Counted from the stretch's first letter, positions 40,542-51,793 are shown. The stretch is DNA of 64,000 bases from Enterobacteriaceae bacterium (GCA_031253755.1 JAIRVT010000016.1:1-64000); one strand, 5' to 3'. Notes: generated by a model from the sequence alone, not told the origin. Numbers and translations are program-made.

Positions 40542-40898
40542 ATGAATCAAATCATTATCATTCTCTGGCCCTTGTTTGCTCTGATATTTCTAGGATTTAT
40601 TCTCAAGCGTAATGCGATGTTTACGCCGTTGTTTTGGCAGGGAACAGAAAAACTCAATTACTTTTTACTTTTTCCAGCCTTATTAATAACGAGCTTAGTC
40701 ACCGCACCTTTGGATGATCCGCAATTATTTCAGTTAGTTTGGGTTATTCTCGCTGTCCTCGGTATTTGCTGTGTTATATTAATTTTTTTAACCCGCCAAA
40801 TGAATGGGAACAGTCAGTTGATGTCCGCGATCATCACGTTACAGACGATTATTGCTGCAATAACGTTACCTGTCATATTAGGTTTGCTATTAGGCTAA
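40542..40898 (+). pseudogene. AEC (auxin efflux carrier) transporter, internally deleted
   Basis: The 118-residue frame has the N-terminus of an AEC-family permease (F-A-L-I-F-L-G-F-I-L-K-R and N-Y-F-L-L-F-P-A-L-L-I-T-S-L, about 1-80). It then jumps to a typical AEC C-terminus (M-S-A-I-I-T-L-Q-T-I-I-A-A-I-T-L-P-V-I-L). Family members have about 300-320 residues, so some 190 residues of the middle are missing although the frame stays open. It is probably a non-functional remnant. Confidence 0.72.
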
Positions 40899-40928
40899 CT
40901 GGTTGATTAACAGAAAGGAGTCGAAATT

Positions 40929-41004
<76 letters not shown>

Positions 41005-41113
41005 ATTACTGAATGGCTGTTTCAGCCAAAGATGCCTGAGTATCGACAACTCACCTAACATTATGATTAATAATGTAATTGTGAGCCACAACTTCACCTC
41101 AGGAATGCGCGCT

Positions 41114-41142
41114 ATTATGAACGCCTTCGGCAAAAATGACAA
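41114..41142 (-). promoter_or_regulatory. Promoter of the isolated tRNA-Gly gene
   Basis: On the minus strand TTGTCA (41142-41137), a 17-bp spacer and CATAAT (41119-41114), followed by the GC-rich discriminator AGCGCGC, typical of stable RNA promoters. It would give a leader of about 100 nt, with hairpins ACATTAT/ATAATGT and GGCTG/CAGCC, before the tRNA. Confidence 0.7.
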
Positions 41143-41316
41143 GCCATTTGCGGATATGCCAATACCAAACGATTAAAAGACACACCATTAACTTTATTTA
41201 AACCCCTTTATCACTTGTTGTGTCATTGCTTTTAACATTAAATGTACGGGTGTCTCTCATTTAGTCGTATCTTAGACGGTTGTTATGCTCTTCAAACTTC
41301 AGTAAGGGCCAAATAT

Positions 41317-44300
41317 ATGACTCAATACGATCTACCTAACGATCTATCTAACGATCTACCAAACGATCCGCCCAGCTATCCTCCTAAGTTTGTGACTGGT
41401 ACTGATGCTCTTGTTGACCTATTACTTGCTCAGGCAGAGCTGGATAACCGCTATCACCTCAATACAGCCGGATTTGTTTCAGGATACCGGGGTTCTCCGT
41501 TAGCCCGCTTCGATCAGGCATTGTGGCAAAATAGCAAACAACTTGCGCAAGCGAATATTCACTTCCAGCCTGCGGTAAATGAAGATCTTGCTGCTACCGC
41601 AATTTATGGAACACAAAAAGTTGAATCTGACCCCGACCGCACTGTCATGGGGGTTTTTGGCATGTGGTACGGCAAAGGACCGGGCGTCGATCGTTCCGGT
41701 GATGCACTCAGGCACGGCAATGCTTATGGCACTTCGCCTCATGGCGGTGTGTTGGTTATCCTTGGTGATGATCATGGCTGTGTGTCATCTTCAATGTCTC
41801 ATCAATCTGATCTCGCCCTGATGGCGTGGAGTATGCCCATTTTACATCCTGCCTCCGTTTCTGATTATCATGATGTCGGATTGTGGGGATGGGCAGCATC
41901 CCGTGCGAGCGGAGCCTGGATCGGGTTTAAAGCCATCAGCGAAGTGGTGGAAAGCCGGGCGATCAGAGAGAAAAAACCGTTTCCTGAGTATAAACAGCCT
42001 CAGGTTGACCCCGGCCCTGATGGGCTACACTGGCGTTGGCCGGATCTCCCCAGCCCTAAAATAGAACAGCGGCTGCCCTATAAACTTAAAGCGATACAGG
42101 ATTTCGCCAGATTGAACCCAATTGATCAGCTTCTTGTCCCTTGTCAGCTGCCGCGAGCTTTATTGGTCACCGTCGGCAAAGCCCATCGAGATGCTCTGGA
42201 GGCTTTGCGCACTGGCGGCCTGACACCTTCCGATCTGGCTAAGCACGGTATTGCTTTTGTTCATGTGCGGCTGGTTTATCCTTTATCACCACTTCTCAGC
42301 GATCTGGCATCGCAGGTTGCTGATATTTTTGTCATTGAAGAAAAAAATGCTGTCGTCGAAATGCTGCTCGCGCAACATCTCATTAATTTACCGCGACCGA
42401 TTAATCTGATCGGCAAGCACAATCATCTCGGTCAGACACTGCTGCCCACTGATATTGAGTTACGTCCTTCATTACTTGCGCCGTTTCTGGCGAATTGGCT
42501 GGAAAAGCACGATTTATTTTTGTCTGTTCCTCTGGAGTGGGCCATTTCTTTCAAGGAAACGACTCAAGCGGCGCCACACGACACACCTCTTCCCAAACGA
42601 ACGCCTTATTTTTGTGCCGGCTGCCCGCACAGCACATCAACCCATCTGCCCGCTGGCAGTCAGGGGCAAATCGGCATCGGATGCCACGTTATGGCGGCAT
42701 GGATGGATCGCAGTACAGGTTACGGTCTGGCGCCGATGGGCGCCGAAGGTGTGGACTGGGTAGGTCATTCGCGTTTTATCAGCCGCACCCACGTCTTTCA
42801 AAATCTGGGAGATGGGACTTACTTCCATTCCGGTCACTCCGCGATTCGGCAATCAATCGCAGCGGGAAGCAATATTACCTATAAATTGCTGTTTAATGAT
42901 GCTGTTGCAATGACAGGCGGGCAGCCTCTGGATGGCAACATGACCGTGGCACAGGCCGCATCTTTAATGCTGGATGAAGGTGCCAAAGGCGTTGCCGTTG
43001 TGACTGATGAACCGGCTAAATATAAACGCAAAAACAGCCTGCCAGCCAGTGTGAAAGCCTATCACCGGGATTATCTCGACGATGTGCAAAAGCGCTTTCG
43101 GGATACCCAAGGGGTGACAGTCATCATTTATGATCAGACCTGCGCCACAGAGTTACGTCGCAAAAGGAAAAGAGGTTTGATACCGAAAGCAACGCGATAT
43201 GCAGTGATTAATGAAGCGGTTTGTGAAGGATGCGGAGATTGCCAGATACAATCAAATTGTCTGGCCGTGATCCCGGTTGAAACGTCGCTCGGTACTAAAC
43301 GGGCAATCGACCAACACGTTTGTAATGCAGACCTGTCCTGTCTGAAAGGCTTTTGCCCCAGTTTTATTACTGTCGAATGCGCAACTCCACGCATCGAAAA
43401 CGCGAACCCGCGCCTGAACATCGCCAAAATACTGCCACAGGCAGATCTTGAGCAGCTGCTGAATGCTCTTCCTCATCCCACGTTACAAGCGGCAGATGTG
43501 CCCTATGAAATATTATTGGTGGGTGTCGGCGGTACAGGCATCATTACCACCGGATATCTGATTGGTCTGGCTGCTGAAAGAGAAAAATACGCTGTCAGCC
43601 TGCTTGATTTTACCGGCTTTGCACAAAAAGGCGGGGAAGCGATAACGCATGTCCGTTTCTGTCAGAATGCAGATAAACTGCATCAGGTCAGAATTGACCG
43701 GGGGCGAGCCAATCTCATCATTGCTGCCGATTTGGTTGCGGCTAACGGGCAAAATTCGCTGGAAGTGATGTCAAAGGCAGGAACACGCTGCGTATTGAAC
43801 ACTCACGAAACGCAAACCGGCGCCATGCTGAGAAACCCTGAGTTGAAACTGGATCAGGCCGGAATGACAGAAATACTTCGGCAACACTGCCAGACATTAC
43901 ACGCTGTGGATGCCGAACACATTGCCGCAGATTTGGTGGGTGACAGAAATCAAACTAACATCGTTCTGCTCGGTTACGTCTGGCAACTTGGTCAGATCCC
44001 AATCACGTTATCTTCTATCGATAGCGCCATGCAGTCACTGGGAAAATCAGCAGAAAATGCCCGACGAGCTTTCGCTATCGGTCGTATTGCGGCGGCACAA
44101 CCTGATAGGCTGAACCAGTACCTGAATATAAAACCCTCTCAGTCTATCGAAACGCTGGATGATCTGATATTGCACCGATATCAGCTTCTGGTTGAATATC
44201 AGAATGAACATTATGCACAGCGCTATTTAAGCCGCCTTGCCCAATGCCAACAGATCGCGCAACACGTGGATGCCGAAGTTCTGACCAAAACCATCGCAGA

Positions 44301-44784
44301 AAATTTATTCAAACTGATGGCCTATAAAGATGAATACGAAGTTGCCCGCCTCTATGTCAAAACAGGCTTCTTTGAAAATCTCCGCGCACAATTTGATAAT
44401 ACCGATAAGATCCGCTTTCACCTGAGCGCTCCCTTCTTCAATCGTAAAGATCCCCGTACAGGTCAGCGAGGAAAACGGGAATATGGTTCGTGGATCATTC
44501 CTGTTTTTCGCTTTCTTGCTGCCTGTAAGCCATTACGGGGGACTGTTTTTGATATTTTTGGCTATCAGGAAGAACGCAAACAAGAAAGACGTTTACTGCT
44601 TGAATATGAACAATTGATTGATTTTTTGATTAAAAAGCTGAATCGCAATAATCTGGCTCTCTGTCAGCAACTGGCTGCTTTACCTGCTCAAGTTCGTGGT
44701 TTCGGGCATGTAAAACAAAAAGCGATAGAAAGTATGCAGGAGCGCAAAGAAATGCTGCTAAAAGAGTTGGTTCAGATGGCCTGA
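41317..44784 (+). CDS. Indolepyruvate ferredoxin oxidoreductase, single-chain type
   Basis: The enzyme oxidatively decarboxylates aryl pyruvates such as indolepyruvate to acyl-CoA and passes electrons to ferredoxin. The 1155-residue chain fuses all catalytic parts. It has a pyrimidine-binding domain (about 25-400), a TPP-binding region with F-C-A-G-C-P-H-S-T-S-T and G-D-G-T-Y-F-H-S-G-H, an iron-sulfur segment C-E-G-C-G-D-C (about 640-646), and a gamma-type domain with G-V-G-G-T-G-I-I-T-T-G-Y. I choose the ATG at 41317 (AAGGG upstream) because the longer frame from 41242 adds no conserved residues. The N-terminal D-L-P-N-D repeats come from a 12-bp DNA repeat. It sits between identical tRNA-Gly genes. 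Confidence 0.9.
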   Translation: MTQYDLPNDLSNDLPNDPPSYPPKFVTGTDALVDLLLAQAELDNRYHLNTAGFVSGYRGSPLARFDQALWQNSKQLAQANIHFQPAVNEDLAATAIYGTQKVESDPDRTVMGVFGMWYGKGPGVDRSGDALRHGNAYGTSPHGGVLVILGDDHGCVSSSMSHQSDLALMAWSMPILHPASVSDYHDVGLWGWAASRASGAWIGFKAISEVVESRAIREKKPFPEYKQPQVDPGPDGLHWRWPDLPSPKIEQRLPYKLKAIQDFARLNPIDQLLVPCQLPRALLVTVGKAHRDALEALRTGGLTPSDLAKHGIAFVHVRLVYPLSPLLSDLASQVADIFVIEEKNAVVEMLLAQHLINLPRPINLIGKHNHLGQTLLPTDIELRPSLLAPFLANWLEKHDLFLSVPLEWAISFKETTQAAPHDTPLPKRTPYFCAGCPHSTSTHLPAGSQGQIGIGCHVMAAWMDRSTGYGLAPMGAEGVDWVGHSRFISRTHVFQNLGDGTYFHSGHSAIRQSIAAGSNITYKLLFNDAVAMTGGQPLDGNMTVAQAASLMLDEGAKGVAVVTDEPAKYKRKNSLPASVKAYHRDYLDDVQKRFRDTQGVTVIIYDQTCATELRRKRKRGLIPKATRYAVINEAVCEGCGDCQIQSNCLAVIPVETSLGTKRAIDQHVCNADLSCLKGFCPSFITVECATPRIENANPRLNIAKILPQADLEQLLNALPHPTLQAADVPYEILLVGVGGTGIITTGYLIGLAAEREKYAVSLLDFTGFAQKGGEAITHVRFCQNADKLHQVRIDRGRANLIIAADLVAANGQNSLEVMSKAGTRCVLNTHETQTGAMLRNPELKLDQAGMTEILRQHCQTLHAVDAEHIAADLVGDRNQTNIVLLGYVWQLGQIPITLSSIDSAMQSLGKSAENARRAFAIGRIAAAQPDRLNQYLNIKPSQSIETLDDLILHRYQLLVEYQNEHYAQRYLSRLAQCQQIAQHVDAEVLTKTIAENLFKLMAYKDEYEVARLYVKTGFFENLRAQFDNTDKIRFHLSAPFFNRKDPRTGQRGKREYGSWIIPVFRFLAACKPLRGTVFDIFGYQEERKQERRLLLEYEQLIDFLIKKLNRNNLALCQQLAALPAQVRGFGHVKQKAIESMQERKEMLLKELVQMA
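41329..41370 (+). repeat. 12-bp repeat with four GATC sites inside the oxidoreductase gene
   Basis: GATC occurs at 41329, 41341, 41353 and 41365, exactly 12 bp apart, in units like GATCTACCTAAC. They encode D-L-P-N / D-L-S-N / D-L-P-N / D-P at the N-terminus of the protein. Confidence 0.85.
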
Positions 44785-44803
44785 CGGGACATAGGGACAG
44801 ATA

Positions 44804-44845
44804 AAAAAGAGGGACATCACTGCACACAGTGACGTCCCTCTTTTT
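44804..44845 (+). terminator. Terminator of the oxidoreductase gene
   Basis: AAAAAGAGGGAC (44804-44815) pairs with GTCCCTCTTTTT (44834-44845); the inner part ATCACTG/CAGTGAC extends the stem. A five-T run follows. Confidence 0.93.
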
Positions 44846-44884
44846 ATGACTGGCAGACATTTACCACATCTGCCGTCCTGAATT

Positions 44885-44960
<76 letters not shown>

Positions 44961-45031
44961 ATTATATTATTGCACGACCCGATTATTCATGAATCTCGGT
45001 TTTCCAAAAAACTAAGTACCAAATCTAAATT

Positions 45032-45107
<76 letters not shown>

Positions 45108-45158
45108 ATAATTTTGGTGTGCTGTACGTTTGAAATTCTTCATCGGTACGGGGAGCGC

Positions 45159-45186
45159 ATTATACGGAGAATTCTTCCTCTGACAA
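45159..45186 (-). promoter_or_regulatory. Promoter of the two-tRNA-Gly unit
   Basis: On the minus strand TTGTCA (45186-45181), a 16-bp spacer, a perfect TATAAT (45164-45159) and a GC-rich discriminator GCGCTCCCC. This is a stable-RNA promoter likely to be under stringent control. Confidence 0.85.
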
Positions 45187-45366
45187 GCCCCAAAATGCAA
45201 AAAATCACTTTTTTTCGCTGGCCGGATGATAAAATCAACAAAATGTTTGTTTTATCAGCAAATTGCGCTTGGTTCTTGTTATAAAGTGGGAACTCACTCC
45301 CACTTCATCAACACCTTTTATTTATCAACATCGGTTATTTCTGAATCTTTTCACTTCTGAATCTTT

Positions 45367-45912
45367 TCATTTCTGAATAAAGTGCTCACGGTAATACGCT
45401 AATTCAGCAATGGATTCCCGGATATCGTCCAATGCCTGATGCGAATTTTTCTTACTTAAGCCTGCCAGCAGTTCAGGTTTCCAGCGGCGAGCCAGCTCCT
45501 TAAGAGTGCTGACATCCAGATAACGATAATGAAAATATTTCTCCAGCTCCGGCATATAGCGGAACAGGAAACGGCGATCCTGCCCAATACTGTTGCCGCA
45601 AATCGGTGATTTTCCGGCAGGCACCCACTGTTCTAAAAAAGCGATAGTCGCTTTTTCAGCGTCGGCATCCCCTGATTGACTTTGTTTTACACGCTCTACC
45701 AACCCGCTGGCAGTATGTGTCCGCACGTTCCAGTCATCCATCAATGCCAGTTGTTCATCTGACTGATGTACAGCAATAACCGGTCCTTCAGCGAGAATAT
45801 TCAGTTCTGCATCCGTCACAATAGTGGCAATTTCAATTATGCGATCCCGCTCGGGATCCAGACCCGTCATCTCTAAATCTATCCAGATAAGATTGTTCTC
45901 ACTTTTTGACAT
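45367..45912 (-). CDS. orn: Oligoribonuclease
   Basis: Orn degrades RNA dinucleotides, including pGpG from cyclic di-GMP turnover. The 181-residue DEDDh exonuclease shows [10 protein letters not shown] (10-19), the C-G-N-S-I-G-Q-D segment and the final N-S-H-Q-A-L-D-D-I with catalytic His. It diverges from rsgA, as in E. coli. Confidence 0.97.
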   Translation of the reverse strand: MSKSENNLIWIDLEMTGLDPERDRIIEIATIVTDAELNILAEGPVIAVHQSDEQLALMDDWNVRTHTASGLVERVKQSQSGDADAEKATIAFLEQWVPAGKSPICGNSIGQDRRFLFRYMPELEKYFHYRYLDVSTLKELARRWKPELLAGLSKKNSHQALDDIRESIAELAYYREHFIQK

Positions 45913-46021
45913 GATATATCCTAGGTTCTTTCAAACAGGTAGTCTGTATTAAAGGTGTATCATAGCGTTTTTGATCACCCACAGCGATGATCAGCAAGAT
46001 AGATGAAATAAGTGAGGTTCG

Positions 46022-47092
46022 GTGGCTAAAAGTAAACTTTCCAAAGGGCAGCAACGCCGTGTGCAGGCCAATCACCAGCGCAGGCTGAAACAGCCGCTCA
46101 ACACCGCTGACTGCCAAAAAACAGAATTGGATGACAACCAATTTGGTGAGCCACAGGAAGGGCTGGTGATCAGCCGCTTCGGGCAACACGCCGATATTGA
46201 AGCCGCAGACAATTCCATACAGCGGTGTAATATCCGCAGAACCATTTCTTCGCTGGTTACCGGTGACCGCGTGGTCTGGCGGCCCGCATTGCAGCTCCAG
46301 TCTGATGTCAGAATCAATGGAATTGTGGAGGCCGTCCACGAACGCACATCCGTTCTCACTCGCCCCGATTATTATGACGGCATTAAACCCATTGCGGCGA
46401 ATATCAACCAAATTGTGATTGTTTCTGCCATCCTGCCTGAACTCTCACTGAATATTATCGATCGCTATCTGGTGGCGTGTGAAACGCTCAACATTGAGCC
46501 TTTGGTCGTACTCAATAAAATTGACCTGCTGGATGACGAAGGGCGTGAGTGGGTTAACAGCGTCATGAATATTTATCGCCATATCGGTTATCGGGTGTTG
46601 GAAGTTTCCAGCCGCACCCATGAAGGCATACCGGAGCTGATTAACCTGCTGGCTGATAAAATCAGTATCTTTGCCGGGCAGTCCGGCGTCGGTAAATCCA
46701 GCCTGCTCAATACCCTGCTGCCCGATGATGAGGAAGATATTCTGGTGAATGAAGTCTCCGACAATTCCGGTCTGGGTCAACATACCACCACAACGGCGCG
46801 CCTTTACCATTTTCCACAAGGTGGAGATGTAATAGACTCACCGGGCGTTCGGGAGTTTGGGCTATGGCACTTGACGCCAGAACAGGTCACCGCAGGCTTC
46901 ATTGAATTCCAGACCTATTTGGGTGGCTGTAAATTCCGTGATTGCAAGCACTTGGATGACCCCGGCTGTGCGTTGCGGGAAGCGCAGGAACAAGGGGCTA
47001 TCGCAGAAGAGCGGTTTGAAAATTACCATCGGATTCTGGAAAGCATGGCTCAGGTTAAGCTACGTAAAAATTTCACTGAAGGTCAAAAATAA
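46022..47092 (+). CDS. rsgA: Ribosome small-subunit-dependent GTPase RsgA
   Basis: RsgA is a late 30S-assembly GTPase. I take a GTG start at 46022 (GAGG upstream; [14 protein letters not shown] aligns with E. coli). The 356-residue protein has an OB fold (about 40-115) and a circularly permuted G domain with N-K-I-D before G-Q-S-G-V-G-K-S-S and D-S-P-G. A C-terminal zinc-binding element has C-K-F-R-D-C-K-H and a later Cys (D-P-G-C). Confidence 0.97.
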   Translation: MAKSKLSKGQQRRVQANHQRRLKQPLNTADCQKTELDDNQFGEPQEGLVISRFGQHADIEAADNSIQRCNIRRTISSLVTGDRVVWRPALQLQSDVRINGIVEAVHERTSVLTRPDYYDGIKPIAANINQIVIVSAILPELSLNIIDRYLVACETLNIEPLVVLNKIDLLDDEGREWVNSVMNIYRHIGYRVLEVSSRTHEGIPELINLLADKISIFAGQSGVGKSSLLNTLLPDDEEDILVNEVSDNSGLGQHTTTTARLYHFPQGGDVIDSPGVREFGLWHLTPEQVTAGFIEFQTYLGGCKFRDCKHLDDPGCALREAQEQGAIAEERFENYHRILESMAQVKLRKNFTEGQK

Positions 47093-47097
47093 GACAA

Positions 47098-47298
47098 TAT
47101 ATCCGTCGTCTTTCAAGTTGTCTCTTTGTTGGCTGCACGCGCTCACCCCGGTCGCCGTGTTTTCATAAAGATACGGTTATCTATGCTCAGGGGATTAATG
47201 AAAGGCTTCTGCCTTTCACCGGTGGCTGGGCAAATTCGTTCCTGACGAATTTGCCGCTCCCTTGCCGCCGCGATGCAACTTGAAATCCATTGGGTATA
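47098..47298 (+). repeat. Family 1 palindromic repeat, copy F, interrupted
   Basis: The left part (TATATCCGTCGTCTTTCAAG) and right part (TTGCCGCCGCGATGCAACTT to GGGTATA) match the family, but about 115 bp are inserted near the centre. The insert has its own perfect hairpin, GGCAAATTCGT with ACGAATTTGCC, and a GAAAGGC/GCCTTTC hairpin. It lies between rsgA and psd. Confidence 0.78.
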
Positions 47299-47450
47299 AT
47301 TTAAATAATAATTGAATTATGTATTTTCTGGCATTCGACAGGATGCCAGGTACAATGGCAAACTTTTGCGCAATTTGCCGACATCTACCCGATAAATCGC
47401 CGCTAAATCGCAAGATAAAAGGGTAAATTTGAATATCTTCAGAGGTTAAC

Positions 47451-48365
47451 GTGCTAGACAAGATTAAAATTAAGCTACAGTATTTACTGCCGAAACAATG
47501 TATTACACAGATGGCAGGTTGGTTCGCCAATAAAAAAGCTGGCTGGTTAACTCAATTTGTTATTCAGGCTTTTGCCAAAGCCTACAACGTCAATATGAGT
47601 GAAGCTAAAAACTCGTCTTTTCAGGCATACCCAACATTCAATGAATTTTTTATCCGCCCATTGAAAGACGAAGCTCGCCCAATCATCAGTGGTGACTGCC
47701 AATTAGCACTCCCCGCCGACGGCACGATCAGCCAGTTAGGCGAAATCCGCGAAGAGCAGATTATTCAGGCTAAAGGCCATTACTACACGATAGAAGCCCT
47801 GCTCGCAGGCCAGTACCAACTTGCCGAGCAATTCCGCAATGGCCAGTTTGTGACTACTTACTTATCACCGAAGGATTATCACCGCGTGCATATGCCGTGT
47901 GACGGCGTACTGAGAGAGATGATTTATGTTCCGGGTGACCTGTTTTCTGTCAGTCCACTGACGGCGGCAAATATTCCTAATCTGTTTGCCCGCAATGAGC
48001 GCGTGATCTGTCTGTTTGATACCGCATTCGGCCCAATGGCACAAATTCTGGTCGGTGCAACGATTGTGGGGAGCATAGAAACAGTCTGGAGTGGTTGCGT
48101 GACCCCTCCGCGCGAAGGCATCATCAAACGCTGGGTGTATCCGGCACAAGGTGAAGAAGGTGCTGTTTCACTGCAAAAAGGGGAAGAAATGGGGCTTTTC
48201 AAACTTGGCTCAACCGTAATCAACCTGTTTGCCCCTAATCAGATTCAGTTTGCCAATAACCTGTACAGCGGTTCACACACCCGGATGGGGGAATTGTTGG
48301 CACATACCATCACTCATGTCATCACTAAAGATGAAGAGCAGACAGAACACACCGATACCCCATAA
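47451..48365 (+). CDS. psd: Phosphatidylserine decarboxylase
   Basis: Psd makes phosphatidylethanolamine at the inner membrane. The proenzyme cleaves itself at the L-G-S-T motif, here Gly253-Ser254, to give the pyruvoyl group; the site number equals that of E. coli. The 304-residue protein uses a GTG start at 47451 with AGAGG upstream and begins [15 protein letters not shown]. The C-terminal tail is shorter than in E. coli. It lies upstream of mscM, the usual order. Confidence 0.97.
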   Translation: MLDKIKIKLQYLLPKQCITQMAGWFANKKAGWLTQFVIQAFAKAYNVNMSEAKNSSFQAYPTFNEFFIRPLKDEARPIISGDCQLALPADGTISQLGEIREEQIIQAKGHYYTIEALLAGQYQLAEQFRNGQFVTTYLSPKDYHRVHMPCDGVLREMIYVPGDLFSVSPLTAANIPNLFARNERVICLFDTAFGPMAQILVGATIVGSIETVWSGCVTPPREGIIKRWVYPAQGEEGAVSLQKGEEMGLFKLGSTVINLFAPNQIQFANNLYSGSHTRMGELLAHTITHVITKDEEQTEHTDTP

Positions 48366-48403
48366 AATTCATACCCTAAATGATTAGCAGGGAGTTTATT
48401 ATC

Positions 48404-51400
48404 GTGCGCCTGATTATCAGTTTACTTCTTAGCCTGTTCATAGCGAGTTCGGCGTTAGCTGTTCCATCACTGCTGAATGAAGAACAGCTAAAACAAGAAC
48501 TCAAGCAGGTTGAAGGAAGTAAAGATCCACAGGATACTGAAATCGCGCAGGCCCTTCAGAATGCGCTTACCCAGATTAATAACACCAGGCAGTCCAAAGA
48601 ACGAAGCGCAGAATATCAGTATGTCATTGATAATAACCCAAAAATCATCAACGGGTTACGTTCTAAAATTCAAACTGAAGGCGAGGATGTTCCGGCTCCT
48701 CCACCTAATCAATCCCTCAGCAGCTTAGAGCAGCAAATCACGCTACTCAAAAGTCAGTCAGCGGCGAACAAGCAGGAGTTAGAGCAAGAACTGGATAGAA
48801 TCCAGAAAATCGGCGAATCAATCAATACCTTACCTCAGCAACAGGCTGACATAAAAAGCCAGTTGACTGAGGTAAACTCGCGCCTTCAATCATTACAGGC
48901 ATCAGCCACCACAACAAAGTTAACCACTGCGCAACTCACACTTGCTCAGGCAGAAACGAATGCTTACAGGGCAAAGAGCCATGAACTGGAATTAGAACAA
49001 TACTCTGCCAGCTATCGGCAGAATATTGCCCGCTTACAGGCAGAATTATTAAAAAAGCGCGATCAACGTCAGGAGTTTCAGCTTCAGCTATTAAATGAAC
49101 AATTAAATTTTCAGCGGCAACAGAAAACAGCATCGACCACTGAAGATATTAATATGAAAATTAAAAGCGTCGATGCGGGCGGAAAATTATTACAATTTTT
49201 CCAACAGGAGATGTCCACAAATGACCAGATCTCAAAAGACATCGACGAGCAAGATAAGCGCATACATGAGATAAAATCACAACAAACCAGAGTCAATGAT
49301 GCGATTCAAAATCTGCGCAACAGAATCAACACCATCCTTGAACAGTCAAAACTGCCCTATGATACGGTGGTACAGGGCGCCGAGTTCAGGACACAGCTAT
49401 TCCCCATTCCAGATGTAAAAATCCAGTCAGTTAACCAGAAAATTGCCAGCGCCTGGAACGAAAAGCAGACATATCAAAGGCAACTAGAGGGGCTTTCACA
49501 AAAAATTGATAAATTCTCTGCTGATTTTAGTACGTCTGATGCGCAGGAACAGGTCTATCAACTGATTCTCAACCAGAGAGAATCATCACTGAAATCGCTG
49601 CTTTCAGGCTATGACAACGAAAGTCTGGAATTGGAACAACTAAAAGCATCTTCCAAACAATTAGACAGTGTCGTGAAAGAAGTTCAGGAAGCGGTCCATC
49701 GCTACCTGTTTTGGATAGCCGATGTTAAACCGATTTCGCTGAATTACCCGGCCTTGGTCGTGCAGGATTTAACGCAACTGCTCTCTGTGAATACCTTTAA
49801 CCAGTTGGGCAACGCTATCCACATCATGTTAACCACGCGGGATACGCTGTTTTATTTGCTGGGTACATTACTGCTGGTTATCTTCAGTATCAGTTCGCAC
49901 CGGCAATATCATGCTTTTCTTGAACGCTCCAGCAGCTGTATCGGCAAGGTCACACAAGATCACTTTTCCCTCACTCTGCGCACGGTTTTCTGGTCGGTTG
50001 TCGCCGCTCTGCCGCTGCCGATGCTCTGGTCAGCGATTGGCTACGGACTGAAAAATGTGTGGGATTATCCGATGGCAACGGCCATTGGTATTGGCGTCAG
50101 TGAAACCACACCAGTCCTGTGGGTTTTCATGCTCAGTGCCGTTTTTGCCCACCCGAATGGTTTGTTTATTGCCCATTTCCGCTGGCCGGAAGAGCGGGTA
50201 AAACGGGCGATGCGGTTTTATCGGGTCTCTATTTTCCTGATAGTCCCGTTGATGATGGCATTGATTACGTTCAACAATTACTACAACTCCCCTGACGATT
50301 ACTACAATTCCATCGACAATTATGTTGATTTTGCGGCAACGCTCGGCAGGTTATGCTTCCTGATGCTGTGTATTGCCCTGAGTGTCGTCACCAGCAGCCT
50401 GAAACGCGCGGGCATTCCACTGTATATGGATAAACATGGGTCAGGTGACAATATCATCAACACGGTTTTATGGTGGATATTGCTCTGCGCGCCTGTTCTG
50501 GCTGCCATTGCTTCTGCATTCGGTTACCTGCAAACTGCGCAGGCATTACTGGCCCGGTTAGAAACGTCAGTTGTCATCTGGTTTGCCTTACTGGTTGTTT
50601 ACCACATTATTTGCCGCTGGATGCTTATCCAACGGCGTAAAATTGCCTTTGAGAGAGCGAAACAACGCCGGGCTGAAATCATCGCTCAACGCTCCAAAAA
50701 TGAAGAAGACACGACCAGCATCAACAGCAGTGGAGAAGGTGCCATTGAAATTGAAGAGCCGGTTATCGATCTGGACGCTATCAGTGCCCAGTCTTTGGGG
50801 CTGGTACGCTCCCTTCTGACAATGGCGGCGTTGATTTCATTAATACTGCTGTGGTCAGAATTACATTCTGCCTTTTCTTTCCTTGGCAATATTAAATTAT
50901 GGGATGTGACGACAAACATCGATGGTAAAGCGTCTTCTCAGGCAATAACGCTGAGTGCCATCCTGATTGCTATTCTGATTATTATTATCACCACCCAGCT
51001 TGTACGTAACCTCCCCGCGCTACTGGAACTGGCTTTATTACAGCATCTGGAGCTATCGGCAGGGACCGGTTATGCCATCACCACATTAACCAAATACAGT
51101 ATTACCCTAATTGGCGGACTCGTCGGTTTCTCACTGATAGGCATTGAATGGTCTAAACTTCAATGGCTGGTTGCAGCGATGGGGGTAGGGCTTGGCTTTG
51201 GGTTACAGGAAATTTTTGCCAACATTATTTCCGGCCTGATGCTCCTGTTTGAAAAACCCATCCGTATTGGCGATATGGTCACTATTCGTGGCTTGACCGG
51301 CAGCATAACGAAAATTAATACACGGGCAACAACGCTGTCTGACTGGGATCGAAAAGAAATTATCGTGCCTAACAGGGCGTTTATTACCGAGCAATTCATT

Positions 51401-51790
51401 AACTGGTCATTATCGGATACCGTGACCCGTATTGTTCTGACCGTGCCTGTTCCCGTGGAAACCGATCCTGCAAAAGCGACAGAGATATTAATCACTGCGG
51501 CCCAGCGCTGCCCATTAATTATCGATAATCCAATGCCTGAGGCTTATTTGGTTGACCTGCAACAAGGTATCCAGATCTATGAGCTGCGTGCTTATGCCGC
51601 AGAAATGGGGCACCGTATGCCTGCCCGTCATGAGATGCACCAAAACATTTTGCAGGAATTCCGTCATCACGATATCACCCTGCCATTCCCGCCATTTCAG
51701 GCTAGGGCGGATATTTTCGGGCAGGAAATCCGCAGTGCAACCACCAATATGTCAGGCCGCAATCCGCCCCGAAAACCGGGGGATCTATAA
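48404..51790 (+). CDS. mscM: Miniconductance mechanosensitive channel MscM
   Basis: MscM is a large MscS-family channel that releases solutes on osmotic downshift. The GTG at 48404 gives 1128 residues and an N-terminus M-R-L-I-I-S-L-L-L-S that matches E. coli; the ATG at 48380 would add eight residues before the signal peptide. A periplasmic coiled-coil domain (about 20-470) is followed by about eleven membrane segments and the MscS core (about 900-1110), with G-V-G-L-G-F-G-L-Q-E-I-F-A-N pore-lining and P-I-R-I-G-D segments. Confidence 0.95.
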   Translation: MRLIISLLLSLFIASSALAVPSLLNEEQLKQELKQVEGSKDPQDTEIAQALQNALTQINNTRQSKERSAEYQYVIDNNPKIINGLRSKIQTEGEDVPAPPPNQSLSSLEQQITLLKSQSAANKQELEQELDRIQKIGESINTLPQQQADIKSQLTEVNSRLQSLQASATTTKLTTAQLTLAQAETNAYRAKSHELELEQYSASYRQNIARLQAELLKKRDQRQEFQLQLLNEQLNFQRQQKTASTTEDINMKIKSVDAGGKLLQFFQQEMSTNDQISKDIDEQDKRIHEIKSQQTRVNDAIQNLRNRINTILEQSKLPYDTVVQGAEFRTQLFPIPDVKIQSVNQKIASAWNEKQTYQRQLEGLSQKIDKFSADFSTSDAQEQVYQLILNQRESSLKSLLSGYDNESLELEQLKASSKQLDSVVKEVQEAVHRYLFWIADVKPISLNYPALVVQDLTQLLSVNTFNQLGNAIHIMLTTRDTLFYLLGTLLLVIFSISSHRQYHAFLERSSSCIGKVTQDHFSLTLRTVFWSVVAALPLPMLWSAIGYGLKNVWDYPMATAIGIGVSETTPVLWVFMLSAVFAHPNGLFIAHFRWPEERVKRAMRFYRVSIFLIVPLMMALITFNNYYNSPDDYYNSIDNYVDFAATLGRLCFLMLCIALSVVTSSLKRAGIPLYMDKHGSGDNIINTVLWWILLCAPVLAAIASAFGYLQTAQALLARLETSVVIWFALLVVYHIICRWMLIQRRKIAFERAKQRRAEIIAQRSKNEEDTTSINSSGEGAIEIEEPVIDLDAISAQSLGLVRSLLTMAALISLILLWSELHSAFSFLGNIKLWDVTTNIDGKASSQAITLSAILIAILIIIITTQLVRNLPALLELALLQHLELSAGTGYAITTLTKYSITLIGGLVGFSLIGIEWSKLQWLVAAMGVGLGFGLQEIFANIISGLMLLFEKPIRIGDMVTIRGLTGSITKINTRATTLSDWDRKEIIVPNRAFITEQFINWSLSDTVTRIVLTVPVPVETDPAKATEILITAAQRCPLIIDNPMPEAYLVDLQQGIQIYELRAYAAEMGHRMPARHEMHQNILQEFRHHDITLPFPPFQARADIFGQEIRSATTNMSGRNPPRKPGDL

Positions 51791-51793
51791 CTT

